Assembly (NCBI RefSeq): GCF_008704205.1
Contig: NZ_VXLC01000016.1
Location: 186,001 to 250,000, forward strand
Source of the DNA: Nocardia colli
GTDB lineage: Bacteria > Actinomycetota > Actinomycetes > Mycobacteriales > Mycobacteriaceae
DNA: 64,000 nt
Reading direction: 5' to 3'
The translations under genes and the position numbers were made by a program. Positions 8,929 to 17,088 of the stretch are shown one piece after another; position 1 is the first letter of the stretch, and every line of letters starts with the position of its first letter. The notes beneath the pieces were generated by a model, which was given only the letters and a program-made list of their open reading frames with translations, was not told the DNA's origin and made no database searches.

Positions 8929-9840
8929 ATGATCGGCAACGTGGACGAGGACGCGACGAGCGTGTTCGCCGACCACCGGGAACTGCTGTTCTCCGTGGTC
9001 TACAACATGCTCGGCAGCGTCGCCGACACCGAGGACGTCCTGCAGGACACCTGGCTGGCCTGGGCCTCGCGGAATCGGGCGGACGGCACCGAGATCGAGC
9101 ATCCGCGCGCGTATCTGGTGCGGGTCGCGGTCAACCACGCGCTCGGCCGGCGGGCCGCCATCAACCGCAGGCGCGAAACCTATATCGGCCCATGGCTACC
9201 CGAGCCGCTGGTCTCCGACGAGCCGACGGTCCCGGACGACGCGGTCGATTCGGCCCTGCGCGCCGAATCGGTCTCGATGGCGATGCTGGTCGTGCTGGAG
9301 ACGCTCACCCCGCTCGAGCGCGCGGTGTTCGTGCTGCACGACGTGTTCGGCTATCCGCACGCCGACATCGCCGACATGCTCGGCCGCAGCACCGCCGCGA
9401 TCCGGCAGCTCGCGCACCGTGCGCGCGAGCACGTCCACGCCCGCAGGCCGCGTCGCCAGGCCGACCCGTCGGTGCAGCGGAAGGTGACCGAGAAGTTCCT
9501 GGCCGCCCAGCTCGGCGGCGACCTGGCCGGGCTGCTCGCGCTGCTGGCGCCGGACGTGACGTTCTGGTCCGACGGCGGTGGCAAGCTGCCGGCGGCATTG
9601 CGCCCGATCCACGGCGTGCGCAAGGTGGTCCGGCTGATCACCAGTCCCGTTGTGCTCGGCGATGTTTCGGCCATGAACATCCGCTATCGATGGGTCAACG
9701 GCGATCCGTCGGCGGTGGTGTTCACCGGTGACGCGCCGCTGGCAGTGGTGGTGCTCGACATCGATCCGGAGACCGAGCAGATCCGCGGCATCTACGCCGT
9801 GGCCAACCCGGACAAGCTCGCCAGGATCGACTTGCCTTAG
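8929..9840 (+). CDS. sigJ: ECF sigma factor, SigJ/ECF41 type with SnoaL-like C-terminal domain
   Basis: 303 aa. Sigma region 2 covers about residues 10-80 (FSVVYNMLGSVADTEDVLQDTWLAW). A linker with YIGPWLPEPLV, the ECF41 linker signature, is followed by region 4 (AVFVLHDVFGYPHADIADML). The C-terminal SnoaL-like domain (about 190-303) carries WSDGGGK, the DGGGK motif of ECF41. In this class the extension acts as a built-in regulator instead of a separate anti-sigma factor, and none is encoded here. Known targets are carboxymuconolactone decarboxylase, oxidoreductase or epimerase genes. A flavin oxidoreductase follows at once, and an AhpD-like gene at 29264 has a close promoter match. Confidence 0.9.
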   Translation: MIGNVDEDATSVFADHRELLFSVVYNMLGSVADTEDVLQDTWLAWASRNRADGTEIEHPRAYLVRVAVNHALGRRAAINRRRETYIGPWLPEPLVSDEPTVPDDAVDSALRAESVSMAMLVVLETLTPLERAVFVLHDVFGYPHADIADMLGRSTAAIRQLAHRAREHVHARRPRRQADPSVQRKVTEKFLAAQLGGDLAGLLALLAPDVTFWSDGGGKLPAALRPIHGVRKVVRLITSPVVLGDVSAMNIRYRWVNGDPSAVVFTGDAPLAVVVLDIDPETEQIRGIYAVANPDKLARIDLP

Positions 9841-9845
9841 GGGCC

Positions 9846-9872
9846 TGTCGATTACCTGCCGGGTAATCGACA
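9846..9872. repeat. perfect 11-bp inverted repeat between sigJ and the LLM oxidoreductase
   Basis: TGTCGATTACC (9846-9856) and GGTAATCGACA (9862-9872) flank a 5-base centre. It starts 5 bases after the sigJ stop and ends 29 bases before the next start. It could be an operator or a short hairpin that reduces read-through; no T-run follows. Confidence 0.6.
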
Positions 9873-9901
9873 CCGCGCACCGGGCGCGCGACGATCGCCG
9901 G

Positions 9902-10840
9902 GTGATCGAGGTCGGAATTCTGTTGCCGAGCCGGGAAACCGCGATGACCGGGCGGCACGACGCGCGGAGTCTGGTGCGGCTCGCGCTGCTCGCCGAGGAG
10001 GGCGGATTCGACTCGGTGTGGACCGGCGATTCGCCGTTGGCGCGTACCCGGGTCGATCCGCTCACCCTGCTCGCCGCCGTCGTGGCCGCGACCGCGCGGA
10101 TCCGGGTGGGTACCGCGGCCTGGACCTCGACATTGCGGCATCCGGTGCTCGGCGCGCACTCGGCCGCCACCGTCGATCAGCTCGATCCGGGCAGGCTGGT
10201 GCTCGGTCTGGGCGCGGGATTTCCGTTACCGGAGAGCCGGGCCGAGTTCGAGGCGATCGGTGTTCCGTTCGACGAGCGGGTCGGGCGCTTGGACGAGACG
10301 GTGCGAATATGGCGCGCGGCCTGGGGCGGTGCGCCTGACTTCGACGGAAAGTACTGGCAGATAGCCGATCTGGCGCGTGCGCTGCCGGCCGCTACACCGA
10401 GCGGGCCACCGCTCTGGCTGGCAGGCAGTGATACGCCGAGGGTGCTGGCCCGGGTCGCGCGCCACTATGACGGCTGGCTGCCGTACCTCCCGGATCCTGC
10501 CGCGTATGCCCGTGCGTGGCAGACGATTCAGCAGCAGGCGACCCGCGCGGTGACTCCCGCGATGTACGCGACCATCGTGCTCGATGCCGACCCGGCGCGG
10601 GCGCGAGCTGAGCTGGAAGGTTATGTGCGCCAGTACTACCGCCGATCGCTGGCGGAAATGTCCACCATCCAAGCCTATTTCGGCGGCACCGCCGAGGACT
10701 GCGCCGAGTGGCTGACCCGTTACCTCGACGCGGGCGCCACCCACCTCGTCCTGCGGCTCGGTTCCCTGAACGTGCGCCGCCAGCTCGACCTGGTCGCCGA
10801 GCACCTGCTGCCCGCGTTGCGAGCGCGCGCCGCGGCGTGA
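9902..10840 (+). CDS. LLM class flavin-dependent (FMN or F420) oxidoreductase
   Basis: 312 aa from GTG at 9902; earlier in-frame codons overlap sigJ. The luciferase-like barrel is recognisable: VIEVGILLPSRE at the start, GGFDSVWTGDSP, RIRVGTAAWTSTLRHPV, GRLVLGLGAGFPLPES and PLWLAGSDTPRVLARVARHYDGWLP. Members are FMN- or F420-dependent; mycolic-acid actinomycetes favour F420, but the cofactor cannot be told from sequence. It follows sigJ on the same strand, matching the oxidoreductase partner often found beside ECF41 sigma factors. It converges on the PrpR-like regulator with 6 bases between stops. Confidence 0.88.
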   Translation: MIEVGILLPSRETAMTGRHDARSLVRLALLAEEGGFDSVWTGDSPLARTRVDPLTLLAAVVAATARIRVGTAAWTSTLRHPVLGAHSAATVDQLDPGRLVLGLGAGFPLPESRAEFEAIGVPFDERVGRLDETVRIWRAAWGGAPDFDGKYWQIADLARALPAATPSGPPLWLAGSDTPRVLARVARHYDGWLPYLPDPAAYARAWQTIQQQATRAVTPAMYATIVLDADPARARAELEGYVRQYYRRSLAEMSTIQAYFGGTAEDCAEWLTRYLDAGATHLVLRLGSLNVRRQLDLVAEHLLPALRARAAA

Positions 10841-10846
10841 CTCGGT

Positions 10847-12268
10847 TCAGTGCCCGACGCGCGGATAGGGCAAATCGGTGCTGGTGTTCTCGGTGACGGC
10901 GAGGGGGCTGCCGATGTGCGGAAACGCGCGCTGCGGGCAGGACACCCGTTCGCACACCTTGCATCCCGCGCCGATCTGCACCGCCGTCGCCGGGTCGTCG
11001 AGCTGGAGTCCGGACGAATACACCAGCCGGTCCGCGTATTCGATGTCGCAGCCCAGGCCGATCGCGAAGTTCTTTGTCGCGGTGCCGAATCCGTGCGGCG
11101 CGGTCATCGCGGTGCGCGCGATCCACAGGTACCGCCGCCCGTCCGGCATCTCCGCGACTTGCGGCAGGATCCGGCCGGGATGCGCGAACGCCTCGTGCAC
11201 CACCCACAGCGGGCAGCTGCCGCCGACCCGGGAGAAGTGAAAGGCGGTGGCGGACTGGCGTTTCGAGATGTTGCCCGCGCGATCGGTGCGGACGAAGAAG
11301 AACGGCACCCCGCGCTGCCCCTGCCGTTGCAGGGTGCTCAGCCGGTGGCAGATGGTTTCGAAGCCGACCTCGAAGCGCAGGGCGAGCAGGTCGATGTCGT
11401 AGTGCAGTTCCTCGGCCGAGCGCAGGAACCGCCCGTACGGCAGCACCAGCGCGCCGGCGAAGTAGTTGGCCAGTCCGACCCGGGCCAGGGTGCGGGATTC
11501 GCCGGTGAGCGAGGGAGTTTCGGCGAGCACCCCGTCCAGCTCCGTCCCGTACAGCAGGAACGCCAGGGTGGTGGCGATCTGAAAGGCGCGCTGCCCCGGG
11601 CGAAGTCGCCGGGCCAGGGTCAGCGTGCGGCTGTCCGGATCGTATTGCCGCTTCGGGATGGACGGGTCCGCGCCGTCGCCGCGGACCAGCACGGTGACCC
11701 CGGCGCGTTCCTCGGCGACCCGGGCGAGCTGGCGATCCAGCGAGCCGATGGTCAGCCCGGACTGCTCGAACAGCTGCTCGGCGGCGAGATCCAGCTGCGG
11801 GATGTGATTGTGGTGGTCGTAGAAGAAGTCCCGCACGTCCTCGTAGGGCATGGGCAGGCCGGGCGCGCCGGTCGGCGCGGATACCCGGGCGGAGAGCAGG
11901 TCGAGCTGGTCGGTGGCGGCACGCAGCCGGCGATGCATCGCGACGACGATCCGGGCCACGTCGGGCTGTCTGGTCGCCAGCTCCTCCACCTCGGTCAGCG
12001 GCGCGGTGTGCCCGCCCGCGGCGTCGATCAGCACCTCGTGCAGGTCGGACACGAGGCGGGCGTCGGAGTCCGCGGCGAAGAACTGGACGTCGAGGTCGAA
12101 GGTGGAGTTGAGTTTCAGCAGCACCGGGATGGTGAGCGGTCGCTGATCGCGTTCCAGCTGGTTGAGATAGCTGGGTGACAAATCAAGCGACTTGGCCAGC
12201 GCCGCCTGGGTGAGTCTGCGTTCCTCGCGCAACCGCCGAAGGCGCGCGCCCGCATACATCTTCCGCAC
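10847..12268 (-). CDS. PrpR/RamB-family short-chain fatty-acid metabolism regulator
   Basis: 473 aa if GTG at 12268 is the start, chosen because family members begin two or three residues before the (F/Y)xGARLRxLR helix; ATG at 12301 or 12259 are alternatives. The N-terminal XRE helix-turn-helix (about 8-65) includes LTQAALAKSLDLSPSYLNQLERDQRPLT. An IrrE-like middle domain and a C-terminal domain follow. The C-terminal part has KRQSATAFHFSRVGGSCPLW, IGLGCD and GAGCKVCERVSCPQRAFP; these cysteines are the proposed 4Fe-4S ligands in mycobacterial PrpR. By memory it resembles M. tuberculosis PrpR more than RamB. No methylcitrate or glyoxylate gene is nearby, so the target is open. Confidence 0.88.
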   Translation of the reverse strand: MRKMYAGARLRRLREERRLTQAALAKSLDLSPSYLNQLERDQRPLTIPVLLKLNSTFDLDVQFFAADSDARLVSDLHEVLIDAAGGHTAPLTEVEELATRQPDVARIVVAMHRRLRAATDQLDLLSARVSAPTGAPGLPMPYEDVRDFFYDHHNHIPQLDLAAEQLFEQSGLTIGSLDRQLARVAEERAGVTVLVRGDGADPSIPKRQYDPDSRTLTLARRLRPGQRAFQIATTLAFLLYGTELDGVLAETPSLTGESRTLARVGLANYFAGALVLPYGRFLRSAEELHYDIDLLALRFEVGFETICHRLSTLQRQGQRGVPFFFVRTDRAGNISKRQSATAFHFSRVGGSCPLWVVHEAFAHPGRILPQVAEMPDGRRYLWIARTAMTAPHGFGTATKNFAIGLGCDIEYADRLVYSSGLQLDDPATAVQIGAGCKVCERVSCPQRAFPHIGSPLAVTENTSTDLPYPRVGH

Positions 12269-12420
12269 GGAAAGATCGTAGACCTGGACATTCGCAATCA
12301 TCGCAATATCGGCACTTCTTTCGTCCGGAAGTATGCCGCTGCGAGGTATTTTGCCGGAGATCGCGGCTGCGTAGCGTGCGAAGGGCGGTTGCCGGGGTTC
12401 GTTGACTGCCAAGGGGTTCC

Positions 12421-12442
12421 GAACCGAGCAATTGCTTGGTTC
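12421..12442. promoter_or_regulatory. 22-bp palindromic operator candidate
   Basis: GAACCGAGCAA joins TTGCTTGGTTC, a palindrome with one mismatched pair. It lies in the divergent gap between the PrpR-like regulator and the epoxide-hydrolase-like gene. The centre has the GCAA/TTGC bases also found in RamB-type sites, so binding by the neighbouring regulator is possible but unproven. Confidence 0.5.
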
Positions 12443-12504
12443 AATCGGGAGGGCGTTGCGCACTACGCGATTCGCCCGCCCCGCAGCAGAAAGTGAGCCC
12501 GCCC

Positions 12505-12882
12505 ATGCCGACTCCCGACGAACTCGTCCGCGATATGTGCCGCAGCTGGTCCGACCCGGACCCCGACCGCATCGCGTCCTTCTTCGCCGAAGACGCCGTG
12601 TACCACAACATTCCGATGGAACCGGTGGTCGGCCGCACCGCCATCCGGGACTTCCTCACGGGCTTCCTGACCACGTTCGAGGGCGTCGACTTCGACATCC
12701 ATCACCAGATCACCTCCGGCAACCTGGTGATGAACGAACGCACCGACACGCTCCGCACCGCGGGCCGGGCCATTCCGCTTCCGGTCACCGGCGTCTTCGA
12801 GGTAGCCGACGGCGCCATCGTCGCCTGGCGCGACTACTTCGACATGGCCGCCATCAACAGCGCGTTCAACCTGGAAGGCTGA
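12505..12882 (+). CDS. limonene-1,2-epoxide hydrolase / SnoaL-like protein
   Basis: 125 aa from ATG at 12505; the GTG four codons upstream is possible. The sequence follows the limonene-epoxide-hydrolase pattern: PDELVRDMCRSWSDPDPDRIASFFAEDAVYHN, then GRTAIRDFLTGFL, NERTDTLRTAG (Arg/Asp of the catalytic set) and GVFEVADGAIVAWRDYFDM. In the family Asp-Arg-Asp open an epoxide without a covalent intermediate. The real substrate may be a sterol or lipid epoxide. It is the only gene on this strand before the metE terminator. Confidence 0.82.
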   Translation: MPTPDELVRDMCRSWSDPDPDRIASFFAEDAVYHNIPMEPVVGRTAIRDFLTGFLTTFEGVDFDIHHQITSGNLVMNERTDTLRTAGRAIPLPVTGVFEVADGAIVAWRDYFDMAAINSAFNLEG

Positions 12883-13160
12883 TCGGCTTTTCATCTGGGG
12901 AATCCGTAGCAACTGGTCGGAACCGAACCGCCGCGACACGCGTCGAAGGTGGATAGGGGCGATTCATGGAGTGGGTTCACTAGGTGCAAGGAGGGGTTGG
13001 GATGGATCGTTGTCCCGGGTGTCATACGGCGTGGCGACGAGGGCTGAGCTCCAGGTCGCGGCAGCAACCGGTCGCGCGGGCCGAAGAGCCGTGTGCGCGG
13101 TACATCTCGCGCAGGCGGCGGCCGAGTCTGCGACCGGAGCCCGAATCCGAGTGAGCTGCG
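12883..13160. other. gap between the epoxide hydrolase-like gene and the metE terminator
   Basis: Apart from the candidate 50-codon frame at 13002 listed separately, no gene, RNA or repeat was recognised here. Longer frames on both strands are arginine-rich antisense-type readings. Confidence 0.4.
13002..13154 (+). CDS. possible 50-aa Cys-containing small protein
   Basis: A 50-codon frame starts at ATG 13002 behind a strong AGGAGGGG ribosome site and ends TGA just before the metE terminator. It begins MDRCPGCHTAW, with a CPGCH cluster that could bind metal, and becomes Arg-rich. Codon choice (CGA, AGG) is less typical than in neighbours. The ribosome site is the best support; it may be chance. 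Confidence 0.3.
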   Translation: MDRCPGCHTAWRRGLSSRSRQQPVARAEEPCARYISRRRRPSLRPEPESE

Positions 13161-13195
13161 GTTCAGCCCCCTCCGTGCGACGAAGGGGGCTGAAC
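13161..13195 (-). terminator. metE terminator
   Basis: GTTCAGCCCCCT (13161-13172) and AGGGGGCTGAAC (13184-13195) form a perfect 12-bp stem around an 11-base loop. It begins 22 bases after the metE stop. Confidence 0.85.
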
Positions 13196-13216
13196 GTCAG
13201 CGAACCATCAGGGCGA

Positions 13217-15484
13217 TCAGCGAACCGACGCCGCCGCGGCAACCATGTTGCGCAGTGACGCCTCCACCTCGACCTGACCGCGGGTCTTCAGACCGCAGTC
13301 CGGATTGACCCACAGCCGTTCGGCGGGAACGGCTTTCAGGGCCGCCCGCAGCGAGGTGGTGATCTCCTCCACGCTGGGCACCCGCGGCGAGTGGATGTCG
13401 TAGACACCCGGCCCGACGCCGAGATCGAAGCCCGCCGCGTTGAGGTCGTCGAGCACCTCCATGCGCGAACGGGCCGCCTCGATCGAGGTCACGTCGGCGT
13501 CCAGCCCGGCGATCGCGTCGATCACCTCGCCGAACTCCGAGTAGCACAGGTGGGTGTGCACCTGGGTGGCATCCGAGACGCCGGAGGTGGCGACCCGGAA
13601 CGACTGCACCGACCAGTCGAGGTAGGCCTGCTGATCCGCCTTGCGCAGCGGAAGCAGCTCGCGCAGCGCCGGCTCGTCCACCTGGATGATCCGGATGCCC
13701 GCGGCCTGCAGGTCCACCGTCTCGTCCCGGATGGCCAGCGCGACCTGCCGCGCCGAGTCGCCGAGCGGCTGATCGTCGCGGACGAACGACCAGGCCAGGA
13801 TGGTGACCGGCCCGGTGAGCATGCCCTTGACCGGCTTGTCGGTCAGCGACTGGGCGTAGCTGCTCCAGTCGACGGTCATCGGCGTCGGCCGCTTGACGTC
13901 GCCGAACAGGATCGGCGGCCGCACGCAGCGCGAACCGTAGGACTGCACCCAGCCCAGCTCGGTGGCGGCGAAGCCGTCGAGCTGTTCGGCGAAGTACTGC
14001 ACCATGTCGTTGCGCTCGGGCTCGCCGTGTACCAGCACGTCCAGGCCCAGCTTCTCTTGCAGCGCAATCACATCGGCGACCTCGGCGCGCATCCGGCGGA
14101 CGTACTCCGCCTCGTCGATCTCGCCCTTGGTGAACGCGGCCCTGGCCAACCGGATGGCCGAGGTCTGCGGGTAGGAGCCGATGGTGGTGGTCGGCAGCGT
14201 CGGCAGCTGGAGCCGCTCCTGCTGCAACACGCGGCGTTCCTCGGCGGGCGCGCGCCGGATCGCGTCCGGGCCGAGCGCGGCCAGCTTGGCCCGCACCTGC
14301 GCGTCGTTCAGGCGCGGGTCGCTGTGCCGGGTCGCCAATGCCGCACGGGTGTCGGCCAATTCGGCGCCGATCGCCTCGGTGCCTTCGGCCAGCGCGGTGG
14401 CCAGCAGCCGGACCTCGGCCACCTTCTCGGTGCCGAACGCCAGCCAGGAGCGCAGCCGCTCGTCCAGCTTGGTCTCCGCGGCCAGCGTGTACGGCACGTG
14501 CAGCAGCGAGCAAGAGGTCGAAACCGCCACCGACGCAGCCGAACCGAGCAGCGTGCCCAAGGTGGACAGCGCGGCGTCGAGGTCGGCGCGCCAGACGTTG
14601 CGCCCGTCGACCACGCCCGCCACCAGCAGCTTGCTCGCCAGCGCAGGCACGCCGGCCACATCGGAAACGGTTGTGCCGGAGGTGAAATCGAGCGCGATGC
14701 CCTCGATGTCGGTGCCCGCCAACGCGGTCAGCGCGGCGTCGGTGTGGCCGAAGTAGGTCGCGACCACGATCGCCGGACGCTCGGATGCCGCCGACAGCTC
14801 CGTGTAAGTGCTTCGTACCAGGGCGAGTTCGTCGTCGGTGAGGTCGGTGACCAGCACCGGCTCATCGATCTGCACCCAGCCGATGCCGGCCTCGGCCAGC
14901 TGCCGGAGCAGGTCGCGGTAGAGCGGAACCAGCTCGGCGAGCCGATCCAGCGGCGCACCGCCGGTGGCCTTGGCCAGCTTCAGGAAGGTGATCGGGCCGA
15001 CCACCACCGGGCGGGCGGGCGCGCCGAGTTCCAGTGCCTCGCGCACCTCGTCGAGTAGCTTCTCCGGGTTCAGCGCGAACACGGTGTCCTGGTCGATCTC
15101 CGGGACCAGGTAGTGGTAGTTGGTGTCGAACCACTTGGTCATCTCCAGCGGTTCGACCGTCTCGTTGCCGCGCGCGGCGGCGAAGTACCGGTCCAGCGGA
15201 TCGGCGATCCCGGCCACCCGCGGCGGCAGCGCGCCGAGCAGCAGGGCGGTGTCGAGCACCTGGTCGTAGTACGAGAAGGTGCCGACCGGGATCGAATCCA
15301 GGCCTGCGGCCAGTAATTCGGTGAGCTGGGCGTGGCGCAGGTCGCGCGCGACAGTATGGAGCTGTTCGGCGTCGATCTTGCCGGCCCAGTAGGCCTCGGT
15401 GGCCCGCTTGAGCTCACGCCGCGGTCCGACCCTAGGTAGCCCGAGAACCGTTGCGGTGAACGGTGTCTGATTTACAACAGTCAC
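13217..15484 (-). CDS. metE: cobalamin-independent methionine synthase MetE
   Basis: 755 aa from GTG at 15484, chosen because GGAGAGACAAC precedes it and the protein then begins MTVVNQTPFTATVLGLPRVG, the MetE N terminus. The N-terminal duplicated barrel ends near residue 400. The C-terminal catalytic barrel has PTTTIGSYPQT, HGEPERNDMVQYF, the zinc ligands in HTHLCYSEF and NPDCGLKTRG. MetE moves methyl from methyl-tetrahydrofolate polyglutamate to homocysteine without B12. A cobalamin riboswitch in its leader implies the cell also has, or takes up, B12 and a MetH enzyme. Confidence 0.97.
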   Translation of the reverse strand: MTVVNQTPFTATVLGLPRVGPRRELKRATEAYWAGKIDAEQLHTVARDLRHAQLTELLAAGLDSIPVGTFSYYDQVLDTALLLGALPPRVAGIADPLDRYFAAARGNETVEPLEMTKWFDTNYHYLVPEIDQDTVFALNPEKLLDEVREALELGAPARPVVVGPITFLKLAKATGGAPLDRLAELVPLYRDLLRQLAEAGIGWVQIDEPVLVTDLTDDELALVRSTYTELSAASERPAIVVATYFGHTDAALTALAGTDIEGIALDFTSGTTVSDVAGVPALASKLLVAGVVDGRNVWRADLDAALSTLGTLLGSAASVAVSTSCSLLHVPYTLAAETKLDERLRSWLAFGTEKVAEVRLLATALAEGTEAIGAELADTRAALATRHSDPRLNDAQVRAKLAALGPDAIRRAPAEERRVLQQERLQLPTLPTTTIGSYPQTSAIRLARAAFTKGEIDEAEYVRRMRAEVADVIALQEKLGLDVLVHGEPERNDMVQYFAEQLDGFAATELGWVQSYGSRCVRPPILFGDVKRPTPMTVDWSSYAQSLTDKPVKGMLTGPVTILAWSFVRDDQPLGDSARQVALAIRDETVDLQAAGIRIIQVDEPALRELLPLRKADQQAYLDWSVQSFRVATSGVSDATQVHTHLCYSEFGEVIDAIAGLDADVTSIEAARSRMEVLDDLNAAGFDLGVGPGVYDIHSPRVPSVEEITTSLRAALKAVPAERLWVNPDCGLKTRGQVEVEASLRNMVAAAASVR

Positions 15485-15649
15485 GTTGTCTCTCCAGTGC
15501 TGGTGTCGTAGGCCCTCGCCATACGGGCTCACGCGGCTACCGGAGATATGTCAGGAGATTCCGACAACAGAGCCCCGACACATCACGTACTGGTAGAACC
15601 GCGCGCCCAGATCCACGAGGCGGTGGCCGTCGGATACGGCGTACCCGAC
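15485..15649 (-). promoter_or_regulatory. metE leader between riboswitch and start codon
   Basis: This 165-base stretch should contain the expression platform that couples B12 binding to transcription or translation. No single dominant terminator hairpin stands out by eye, and no open frame with a ribosome site was found other than metE. Confidence 0.4.
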
Positions 15650-15845
15650 ACGGCTGGCAGGTCTTCGGACTCACAGGCACCGGCCTCTCGGCCGACCTAC
15701 TGGCCGTCGCTTCCCGGGTCTTGCACCCAGTGCGTGTGACGGCGGTCGTTCCTGCTTACCGCTGCGGGACAGTCCCGGATTCCCACCGGGTTCCCTCTCG
15801 CCCGTCCACCCTTTCGGGGCGGACGAACTCGGCTCCGCGACACGA
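15650..15845 (-). ncRNA. cobalamin (B12) riboswitch upstream of metE
   Basis: Read on the minus strand, the leader holds the conserved core in order: GGGAACCCGGTGGGAATCC, then GGGACTGTCCCGCAGCGGTAA, a variable arm with GGGTGCAAGACCCGGGAAG, and at the 3' end GAGTCCGAAGACCTGCC (B12-box region). This order is diagnostic of the adenosylcobalamin-class aptamer. It sits about 165 bases before the metE GTG. B12 binding should shut down metE when MetH can work. Ends are approximate. Confidence 0.93.
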
Positions 15846-16100
15846 CGACGGGGCTCCATCTCGTACGCGCGCGGTGAACCAGCTGCACCGTCCAGCATAG
15901 GGGGCGCGACGGGACCGTGGTGCGGCCGGGCGGAGAAGGCGGCGAAGGCGGATCGTCCGGTCGCCACTGTCTGGTCATTTGTCCAAGTCTGTGAGGAACC
16001 CCACGGAAGTCTGGTGTAGCCCGAATTTCCGAAATATGTCTAAAGTTGTCACCCTCGGGGGAGGGCTCCGGCGTGGGGATCGAAAGCAGGAGTGCTTGTG

Positions 16101-16973
16101 GTGACTGAACGGTCGGTATCGATCGTCATTCCAACGTATATCGGGACGGTCCAGAGTCGTGACCTCCTGGATGTACAACTAGACGCCTTGACGCGTCAAG
16201 ACTACTTGGGGGAATTCGATGTTCTGATAGCCGACAACGGCTCGCCTGTCAATGTGAGGGCTCATATTGAAAGCCACGCGGTGAGGGATCGGCTGAAGCT
16301 CCGATATGTTGACGCGTCAGGTGCCTCGGGTGCCGCTTTTGCGCGAAATGTCGGAGCCGCGCAGGCCACCGGCGAGACGTTGCTGTTCTGTGATCACGAC
16401 GACCGTGCGCATCCGAATTGGATCAGCCGCATGATCGCGTTCCTGGACGAGGGCTACGACCTCACTTGTTCTGCGATCGAGGGCGATTCGCTCAACGCGG
16501 AGCACCCGCGGCACGTCGCCAACATCCCGGCGCCTGACCAATTCCAGCCGCCTGGCGTTTATGCGCCTGTGATCGTCGGGACGAGCATGGCGTGCCGCGC
16601 CGAGGTCTATCGTAAGCTCGGCGGACAAGACGTCAGCTACGTCGCGAACGAGGATCTGGAATTCGGCTGGCGCGCGCATCGGGAGGGGTATCGGCTCGGC
16701 TATCTCGCCGAGGCGCTCGTCGCCTATCGGTATCGCCAGGGGTTCCGGCCCGGCTATCGGCAGGGACGTAGCAGAGGTATCGGTTTGGCGCGGCTACATG
16801 GCGAATTTCCCGGGAATGGTTTACCGGAGATTCATCTGCCGGAAGTTATGTTACGGATGATTCGGCTTCCTTTTACCCGCGGATTAGTTCCCGAGGAGCG
16901 CGGATTGATGATCGGGCTAGCGGTCGGTCAGTTCCGCGGCGGGCTGCGGCACCACACGATGCACTGGATCTGA
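16101..16973 (+). CDS. family 2 glycosyltransferase
   Basis: 290 aa; of three neighbouring GTG codons the one at 16101 sits 8 bases after AGGAG. The GT-A fold is clear: SVSIVIPTYIGT at the start, FDVLIADNGSP, ASGASGAAFARNVGAAQATGETLLFCDHDDRAHPNWI (DxD-type metal site) and NEDLEFGWRAHREGY (catalytic ED). The donor and acceptor sugars are unknown. It stands alone, divergent from the metE leader. The first third is visibly less GC-rich at third positions than neighbours, a mild hint of acquisition. Confidence 0.88.
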   Translation: MTERSVSIVIPTYIGTVQSRDLLDVQLDALTRQDYLGEFDVLIADNGSPVNVRAHIESHAVRDRLKLRYVDASGASGAAFARNVGAAQATGETLLFCDHDDRAHPNWISRMIAFLDEGYDLTCSAIEGDSLNAEHPRHVANIPAPDQFQPPGVYAPVIVGTSMACRAEVYRKLGGQDVSYVANEDLEFGWRAHREGYRLGYLAEALVAYRYRQGFRPGYRQGRSRGIGLARLHGEFPGNGLPEIHLPEVMLRMIRLPFTRGLVPEERGLMIGLAVGQFRGGLRHHTMHWI

Positions 16974-16994
16974 GGATGTGACGGCCCGATGAAC

Positions 16995-17033
16995 GCATCT
17001 TCGCAACGCTGCTAGACCTCGTTGTGAAGATGC
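16995..17033. terminator. hairpin between the GT2 gene and pyc
   Basis: GCATCTTCGCAAC (16995-17007) faces GTTGTGAAGATGC (17021-17033) with one G-U pair and a 13-base loop. It lies 22 bases after the glycosyltransferase stop and 56 before pyc, so it probably isolates the two transcripts. Confidence 0.6.
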
Positions 17034-17088
17034 TTGCGAAGGGCCCTTCCGTGTCTGTGAGGGGGGCGGGTCCGGGTACCTTAGGCCA

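Noticed and set aside
12971..13258. 95-codon plus-strand frame overlapping the metE terminator
   Set aside because: It runs through the metE terminator hairpin into the metE 3' end and has no ribosome site at its start.
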